Positions 60,701-64,000 of a DNA stretch of 64,000 bases are shown piece after piece. The notes beneath the pieces were generated by a model, which saw only the letters and a program-made list of their open reading frames with translations, made no database searches and was not told the origin of the DNA. Both the position numbers and the translations under genes were made by a program. Source of the stretch: an uncultured Prevotella sp. (GTDB lineage: Bacteria; Bacteroidota; Bacteroidia; Bacteroidales; Bacteroidaceae); the NCBI GenBank assembly GCA_900315775.1, contig ONAJ01000004.1, positions 62,001 through 126,000 of the forward strand, written 5' to 3'. Numbering within the stretch: the stretch's first letter is position 1; every line of letters begins with the position of its first letter.

Positions 60701-63439
60701 GCTGACCCACTCTACTGGTATCAGGACGGCTACTATCTGGCTTACTACGCTAAGACATATCTCGGTGAGACTTATTCTAACACCGTGCAGGTAAGTGTGG
60801 CTAACTACCACGACCTGACAAAGGTGCTTGCAGATACCGATCACTACTACTATGTGGATAACAAGAACGTTAAGCGCGACTCAAAGATATACATCACTGA
60901 CGCCACAAACGGTGCTACGCAGCTGAAGCAGTTCTACGACCTCAGTAAGAGCACGCTCAACGCACACGTCCAAGACTGCCAGAACCTTGAGTTCTTCCTG
61001 CACACCAACGTCAACCACACTGGTGAATGGACGCCTATCGGCGACGAAGGTAACTGCTTCGCAGGTAACTTCCACGGTGACGGTTACCACATCGACGGAC
61101 TCGACCACTCACTGTTCGGTCAACTTTGTGGTAACGTATATAACCTCGGTGTGACGGGTTCGTTCACATCAGCAGGTATCGCCGACACAGGTTATGGCTT
61201 CGTAGAAAACTGTTGGATTAACACTACAGGAACACCTGACGGTAGCGTTCACGCTGTCTTCGGCACTCCTCTTGCCAGCGGCTTCAAGCGCGTCAACTGC
61301 TACTATCCAGAGACGCTGAGCTACAACACCACGGACGACAGTCACGGCTTGGCTCGTAAGATGCCTGCCGCTGCCTTCTACAATGGTACTGTGGCATACG
61401 ACCTGAACGGCTTCTACCTATATAAGAGATATAACAACACGAAGACCGGTGCTGGTCAACCTCATACGTTCTACACTATCAATACCGACGGTACATTGTC
61501 TGATCCAACGACGAAGAACTATGTAGAGAATAACGCTACTTATTGTTCGTCGGGTATCGCAAACATATATGCTACCGACAATGTTGACTATGGTGGTTAT
61601 GTTGAGCTGCGCTATGGCGACGGTGACTTCCGCTATGCTGACGGTGTGATACCAGAGACTGAAGACGAGCGCACACTTGTCGATGCGGACGGCAATAGTC
61701 ACTTCTATCCTATCTGGCCTGACGACTACTTCTACTTCGGACAGATGCTGACCTACAACTGGAACAACCAGCGTCCACACGAGGATGTTCCTTCACACAT
61801 CGTAAAGAACAGCGGTCGTCTGTTTACTACCGACGAGAGCAACCGCGTATATCGTGCTCCTGCTTATTATCAGTCGAAGACGATGGATGTGGCTCACTTC
61901 AACCCAGCTGTAAACCTCGTGGCTTACTCGAAGCCAAAGACAGCTAATGATAATGACCTGAAGACTGCTTATCCTAACATGACAGCAATCGACTTTGCAG
62001 GTCATAACGATAACACGTGGACACTCGGTCGTGCGGGCGGCGCACCTGCTGGTGTGGATTTGTTCTACCAGCCTCTGCTCGACGAGAACGGTCTCACCAG
62101 CATTACCAACCGCGACGAGTCGAATAACCTGCTGGTATATACACCTTCTGCTGGTGATCATGCACAGACATACGGCGTGCTGACAACCTACTTCGTTGAT
62201 CCGTCTTATGACGACTACGACGATGACAGCGGTTATCGCCGCGTTGCAGCAGCACCGTACTGGACGGTATTCGGCCACCTGGTACAGAACGACCTCACTG
62301 CAACCAGCGACCACCTGTTGGTAGATAAGCAGGCATTCAACTGTCCTATCAGATATGAGTTTGTTGGTGGTAAGCGCATGTGGTATCAGCGCATGCCTGA
62401 CCTCTACGTGAGCCTTAACAAGGGATGGGAGACCGTCAGCCTGCCGTTCACCGCCGAACTGGTATCTACACAGGATAAGGGTGAGATTACTCACTTCTAT
62501 AGCGGTAGCCGCACCATCGATGGTAGCGACGCAAAGATAGGTCATGAGTACTGGCTGCGTAAATATCTTGGTGAGAAAGCAAACACAACCACCACAAACG
62601 GTATCTTCACCGCTGCCTTTAACTATCCTGATGCTGCAGGTAGCAACAAACAGGTCGGCAACACCTTCCTCTGGGATTACTACTATAGTAAGAACACACA
62701 AAAGGATGCTCATACAGATACCTACCAGAGATACTACGAGGAAGCTCGCAACTTGCCGCAGTATCCGCTGCTGGCAACAGCCGAACCATATATCATCGGC
62801 TTCCCAGGCAAGACCTACTACGAGTTCGACCTCAGCGGAGAGTTCGTGGCAAGGAACACAGCCGAGATAGCACCTGCACAGCTCGACAAGCAGAGCATCA
62901 GCTTCGTCTCTGTTCCTAACATCACTATCGCTGTCAGCGATGATGAACTGGCAACAAAGTCTGTGACCGAAGACGGCTATAAGTTCGTGCCTAACTACAT
63001 GAGCAAGAAGGTGGAAGGCTTCCTGATGAATACAGAGGGCAGCAGATTCGATGTTACACCTGACGGAGGCTTGGTAACCGTACCGTTCCGTCCGTACTTC
63101 GTAACTGCCGCACAGAACAGCGCTCCACGACGCTCAACGGTTAAGTCTATCCTGTTCGACAGCGAAGACTCTTCGTTCGCAATCGGAGAAGACAAAGACC
63201 CGTCAAGCGATAATCCTGGTGAAGGCGACCTCATAATAACCGTTCGCAGACGCACAATCAGCGCCTCTTCGACACTGCGTCGCGAGGCTGACGTCCGCAT
63301 CGTTAACACAGCCGGTATAACAATAGCCAACTTCACCATCCAGCCTGGCGAGACTATCGACACCAACGTTCCTACAGCAGGCGTCTATATAGTCCGCGCC
63401 GACGGAGGCCGCATCCAAAAGAAATTCGGAATAAAATAA
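51788..63439 (+). CDS. Giant (3883 aa) T9SS-type surface protein with ~30 (V/I)(Y/F)GGG motifs
   Basis: TTG start, then signal peptide MRNKSSIISILLFFVAVAAK-AQ. Residues ~24-1865 carry about thirty motifs such as IYGGGNAG, LFGGGNG, NVYGGGWRG and NVFGGGDIG, each usually preceded by a strand of type TxVxLxGGxV: a probable beta-helix or beta-solenoid. Residues ~1750-2850 hold about ten units of another short repeat with a YxxG..(I/V)...F.SL...K pattern. Near residue 3080 WTPIGDEGNCFAGNFHGDGY resembles GLUG-type modules. The end, VRIVNTAGITIANFTIQPGE to GGRIQKKFGIK, is a type A T9SS sorting domain. Predicted long adhesin, co-transcribed with the fimbrial genes. I know of no named family for the N-terminal repeat. 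Confidence 0.83.
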   Translation: MRNKSSIISILLFFVAVAAKAQITIGGNIYGGGNAGNTGGSSKVNIYAGNLHAVFAGARMANVGGYSFIHLDGEHASDYILADYVYGGNDIAGTIGTSADIPTELTEVIRDGMTDEQKKGKNNIDETWNAFVRISTKMNGEEEAADAQKIYIGQLFGGGNGYYTYEPQPSGPGTVVKNADTDEVVVSSTNELSSPKLGKTYLELLGGSIVYAYGGGNDATITDKTVICLNNPSEVVNSIKDTRVTTEGDGELLTEARFQLMRINTTFSYPSSDEYQIGRFFGGNNKADMAIRPRWNLQKGRVRNLYGGGNEGRMTSPEGLLMQIEGAGMVVDNVYGGCRKADVKPLYNNNDATPVPYTKVALDPEDNPNNIPAGYAARVRVLAGEVNNVYGGNDISGNVYAGNTVGIMTHIKGNVYGGGNGSYPYTDNVNLKDNPYWKDLYYNPDEVLAAAGITGVPDNLKSATALNLIRPNAEKVSILVRGTEGNPTIVDGGLYVGGNSASLRQNVAGIPAADQTHIKIGSYAIIDNVFLGNNGENMIKTNVADPSGHNEGVLRTFTRTDLTGGTKFNSMNLEDETVFAKYMEGCAMKVKSTVVFESRANGDREDYKPYSTMFGSIVCGGNVGSMITNGKTTINFSDNVIVYNRVVGGCNNAFVTPTPGYNAIYEGGLLGNPDPAPTGSPEGTIGDKLELNFAGLKIQPKRWNDTHTELIWNTIKSSTGDEVDPITSGASPENPVTSDDDDLDRRFEGGNIYGGCYTSGIVNGNVVININSSIVDREILFDKVEEDESGEDKLYGNDQYHITKRNSGVILSEQGMDVLGKALNVFGGGKGVNTEIWGSTTINLNRGYMFQIFGGSEEGGIGNGVYNETTGKIEYSYDPRYSTYINLKGQVAGVSRNESMSEDIAECEFMYGGGFLGTTAGNCIINLGNGRIFDSFAGACNADILGHTETYIGTNGFPYIRDFVYGGNDLGGRILGTANFDSRLRNDAVRSKVSHNEMLNASAYTEYMQGRVEKIFGGAYGVYDYKNAHFREYFDEDGHAKTGYYKPFLDNAFINFRPNDTNNPLNTVEQIYGAGQGYLGEEEENLMQNRSYILVDVPQTMTTYQDTEIFGAGESGGVGIGVDKNEAKAPATAYKASAIIDLLSGHFKAVYGGSYQEGVTRRTEINVPAGSTFRAEAIFGGAYGLYNEYRCDVYEANVNWNSSDALVGGYRTGIYGGNNNCRRTLYGKVNINAPVYYDKANEYFATVYGAGYGKDTWSQYTEVNLNNTARVYEVYGGGQLGRVMNTKSVAAWAAEEDEAADAAAAAASTTAQHIDLSIGSGYTDTGLDNDLSIARAGKRYNTNVIINEGADVCGYMYNGSRSGAYAYGGGLGDANTQNTGDVHGTTYIALLGGTVTKDLYAAGTVGSVNNKYDIETDDFDRPFIASANAYIEGGTARNVYGGGWRGSVGYHAGGIDAATTSDVLGETNVIIGKKNGTSFIDGIPAIERNAYGGGEGGAVFGTTNITLNKGFIGYRHFSSKPTTDTDLDYVHVGSDYYQEKLHDETWSGDGTNRLYDSGCIFGGGYIDNSSVDIANVKMYGGVVRNALFGGGEIAAIGRGIIEASGQDNSNRVLKGIYKAGKTNVELYEGEVHRNVFGGGRGYNNLGEGGTLYSDGYVFGQTEVHVHGGTIGTAKELARENGNVFGGGDIGYVYSAYEENGKLYVGIKDGNRYDNVWEGYYYAYKKGTEAYKPAPVPVTPPASDENWVMDGTEYVLTEDCKVLVEPRCKVLTAVNINNKSYKVGDYVLTEDLHTLGNKNNDVRWNSLDITGITIFNAVFAGGNTSSGSSTVYANTTTVFGNATASIHDVYHRDLITLGTGRTGGLYGDGNLTFVDGYRGLNITNYGTDYYTISPEITYDAYLQLPPREADYYQLKYKCIQQCTDNEGTHYYPAGGEHTKASTLTIDDLLTLFNGNEEILQTNPTTGEKEPNPAYWEQNGVVPIYAGRPMNTLQRADFCGIFGSRMVMQGAQDRVPEIVDHTNYTINRVREVSLNQKQSVIPEDASDESKKVHGNYFGIYSIVNFLGALTSDVFFLPDKDKRVTDNASNPDYKTASNAYDNGSTHVDSKAYGTATYYDWKAGFVNDRKRNNGTSKNKVALASGVYLEITTEKSTGNELNEKDWGYITGVVELDLINVQPGMGGGFVYAKNVHKTGSYTFHSHNTLTALNHDAVTRRDFTFDGADVEWETTGNFIHSTQTIIDDCYNISGKYKGTDAVPAHYWFIKGSIYVYDQFISAYTGAPNAYSETVDIPLTITAASHGTMKLLNVMPNKYAYYSAPGTKIGTDKKIVINEVEYHLNDPISYWDWHLLTNAERALFVDETYVTTADCKYSSESADTIPAGTVMLPTEYATLKAAHPDGVYHVEKQQMVDFDFVYRQSNNMSHDTGYMLTYKVNNPTEWDTWYTKAESATAEKKQKDNEMAGYEDGPTYRLKDSETASVLGQREYKVSNLIAKDIYDTYQAIVTGHSSAIPEGQAEFEEAYIVTSEYTNGNVHLNVGSSVSKTQAASMTGYVAPAYICTSTIQLSKTEFIYVGNRMTEEEKEAYKTANPSLAAVIEADVVPAYYCTVDGLYGGNYYEAGKNYRGLEVWSSMSKTDRDKFAFNYDAFDVLIDPNYSKNPVYEEGKKYQYDSAAGTKDAAIANKAGYSLERPVNYTATYNGTSTLNYGSGTVAPGAEISREVFESIPNEKRHYTTVEAKGAGDVYVVKASFQVGNTPYAVGTVIPSNTYSSLGDSDKANITTLTFTGAGTYYYCREEYKVGEHGQGETVTGVAVTGGVTGTYTTGQTVPVGVLISESNFSSLKNYQTDFSIHGIAPTETSTLYVSRFSDIFDLSKEKIITVVYEYNYEESDVSGTHVTPVSERHVVNIHVLFKSGIPFVEDIKAPQIVLPGTFVGVREPHVTPGAYEVTGGGWKLFEKKGDAESHINGIEYTPTADPLYWYQDGYYLAYYAKTYLGETYSNTVQVSVANYHDLTKVLADTDHYYYVDNKNVKRDSKIYITDATNGATQLKQFYDLSKSTLNAHVQDCQNLEFFLHTNVNHTGEWTPIGDEGNCFAGNFHGDGYHIDGLDHSLFGQLCGNVYNLGVTGSFTSAGIADTGYGFVENCWINTTGTPDGSVHAVFGTPLASGFKRVNCYYPETLSYNTTDDSHGLARKMPAAAFYNGTVAYDLNGFYLYKRYNNTKTGAGQPHTFYTINTDGTLSDPTTKNYVENNATYCSSGIANIYATDNVDYGGYVELRYGDGDFRYADGVIPETEDERTLVDADGNSHFYPIWPDDYFYFGQMLTYNWNNQRPHEDVPSHIVKNSGRLFTTDESNRVYRAPAYYQSKTMDVAHFNPAVNLVAYSKPKTANDNDLKTAYPNMTAIDFAGHNDNTWTLGRAGGAPAGVDLFYQPLLDENGLTSITNRDESNNLLVYTPSAGDHAQTYGVLTTYFVDPSYDDYDDDSGYRRVAAAPYWTVFGHLVQNDLTATSDHLLVDKQAFNCPIRYEFVGGKRMWYQRMPDLYVSLNKGWETVSLPFTAELVSTQDKGEITHFYSGSRTIDGSDAKIGHEYWLRKYLGEKANTTTTNGIFTAAFNYPDAAGSNKQVGNTFLWDYYYSKNTQKDAHTDTYQRYYEEARNLPQYPLLATAEPYIIGFPGKTYYEFDLSGEFVARNTAEIAPAQLDKQSISFVSVPNITIAVSDDELATKSVTEDGYKFVPNYMSKKVEGFLMNTEGSRFDVTPDGGLVTVPFRPYFVTAAQNSAPRRSTVKSILFDSEDSSFAIGEDKDPSSDNPGEGDLIITVRRRTISASSTLRREADVRIVNTAGITIANFTIQPGETIDTNVPTAGVYIVRADGGRIQKKFGIK

Positions 63440-63444
63440 AATAT

Positions 63445-64000
63445 ATGAATACTAAATACGGATATATAAAGCAAGCAACAAGATTGATGTCAGACTTACG
63501 GCTCACTCCTGACGAGGTTACGGCTCGTCGGTCACGAGGTTACGCCTCGTCGGTCACGAGGTTACGCCTCACTATATCCATACTCCTGATGCTCACATTG
63601 GGAAGTGGCAGTGTGTGGGGACAGACAGATATTACTTCTTTGTCCGATATTACCGACCCCGCTGGCCAATACAGGCTCACGAGCGATGTGAGTGGCTCGG
63701 GGCATACCAGCATTGCCACATTCAGTGGTACTCTTGAGGCTGCCATCGATCCGGGAACTCACATGCCTTACCGCATCACAGATCTTGATGCTCCCCTCTT
63801 CACCACTCTTACCGGTACGGTAAAGAATCTTGTGCTGGAAGATGTTAGCATTAGCGGAAATTCTGGCAACACCGGCGCCATCGCTTGCACAGCGAACGAA
63901 GCAGCCCGTATCTATAATGTGGGTATCCTCAGTGGTGAGGTAGGTGGAACTGGTAACACAGGTGGTCTCGTGGGCTTCCTCGATGGCACAGCCCGCGTTA
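63445..64000 (+). CDS. Start of a second large GLUG-type surface protein (3' end outside window)
   Basis: An ATG 5 bp after the giant gene opens MNTKYGYIKQATRLMSDLRL. A segment encoded by a 22-bp tandem repeat follows, and only then the signal peptide ISILLMLTLGSGSVWGQ. The visible mature part is beta-helical: VKNLVLEDVSISGNSGNTGA and NVGILSGEVGGTGNTGGLVG, the latter a GLUG motif. The frame is open to the window end. The long preface before the signal peptide is unusual; a start just before the hydrophobic core is possible, though no good ATG with a basic n-region exists there. Confidence 0.75.
   Translation, partial: MNTKYGYIKQATRLMSDLRLTPDEVTARRSRGYASSVTRLRLTISILLMLTLGSGSVWGQTDITSLSDITDPAGQYRLTSDVSGSGHTSIATFSGTLEAAIDPGTHMPYRITDLDAPLFTTLTGTVKNLVLEDVSISGNSGNTGAIACTANEAARIYNVGILSGEVGGTGNTGGLVGFLDGTARV
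63512..63570. repeat. 22-bp tandem repeat in the N-terminal codons
   Basis: Copies at 63512-63533, 63534-63555 and a partial copy at 63556-63570 with unit ACGAGGTTACG(G/C)CTCGTCGG plus TC. Each unit contains the inverted pair ACGAG/CTCGT. The 22-bp length is not a multiple of three. Confidence 0.9.

Overview
The window comes from a Bacteroidales chromosome, most likely Prevotella or a close relative. The evidence is consistent. At least twenty genes carry the Bacteroidetes-type -7 element TAnnTTTG instead of an E. coli -10 box. Housekeeping proteins have Bacteroidetes layouts, such as the SecD-SecF fusion and the hemD-rnpA-yidD-tyrS cluster. Two large surface proteins end in type IX secretion (T9SS)-like tails, and there is a complete Mfa/Fim-type (type V) fimbrial operon. 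Intergenic DNA is dense in short quasi-palindromic and tandem repeats, and several of these have also entered coding sequence.

Layout. 1-3.3 kb: end of a large secreted protein, then a 64-aa acidic peptide. 3.3-10.6 kb: a secreted protein of unknown function and housekeeping genes argS, an RNase H-like gene, ribD, prmC, an O-methyltransferase, aroQ and xerD. 10.7-18.5 kb: M16 protease, metK, DUF4271, hemD, rnpA, yidD, tyrS and tRNA-Gln. 18.6-20.3 kb: kduI and kduD for unsaturated uronate catabolism; kduD appears to lack its catalytic lysine. 20.4-27.6 kb: HU, rhomboid protease, EEP phosphodiesterase, SecDF, a membrane-anchored AraC regulator and a small unknown protein. 27.6-36.4 kb (minus strand): two giant glycoside hydrolase fusions, GH2-GH105 followed by GH106-DUF4450, which fit pectin breakdown. 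GH105 products would feed KduI/KduD.

36.5-40.8 kb is a small accessory island. It holds a NYN-domain nuclease preceded by a promoter, a structured RNA and a terminator; broken small ORFs; a DUF2442 HTH protein; about 1 kb of non-coding DNA with three long inverted repeats and an orphan promoter; a truncated secreted peptide; a double zinc-ribbon protein; and a STAND-like ATPase. 41.0-42.6 kb is comM.

42.7-64.0 kb is the most striking region: an apparent single operon of a DUF3575/OmpA-like protein, a fimbrillin, an Mfa2/FimB-type anchor, a second fimbrillin, two further fimbrial lipoproteins, a 3883-aa secreted protein with about thirty (V/I)-(Y/F)-G-G-G motifs, and the start of another GLUG-type giant protein. 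A run of ten C residues lies just upstream of the operon promoter. A 22-bp tandem repeat, not a multiple of three, lies between the start codon and the signal peptide of the last gene. Both are plausible phase-variation switches. Long surface proteins, fimbrial shafts and slippage-prone tracts together suggest a variable adhesion system.

All assignments come from reading the sequence and recalling protein families; no database search was possible.
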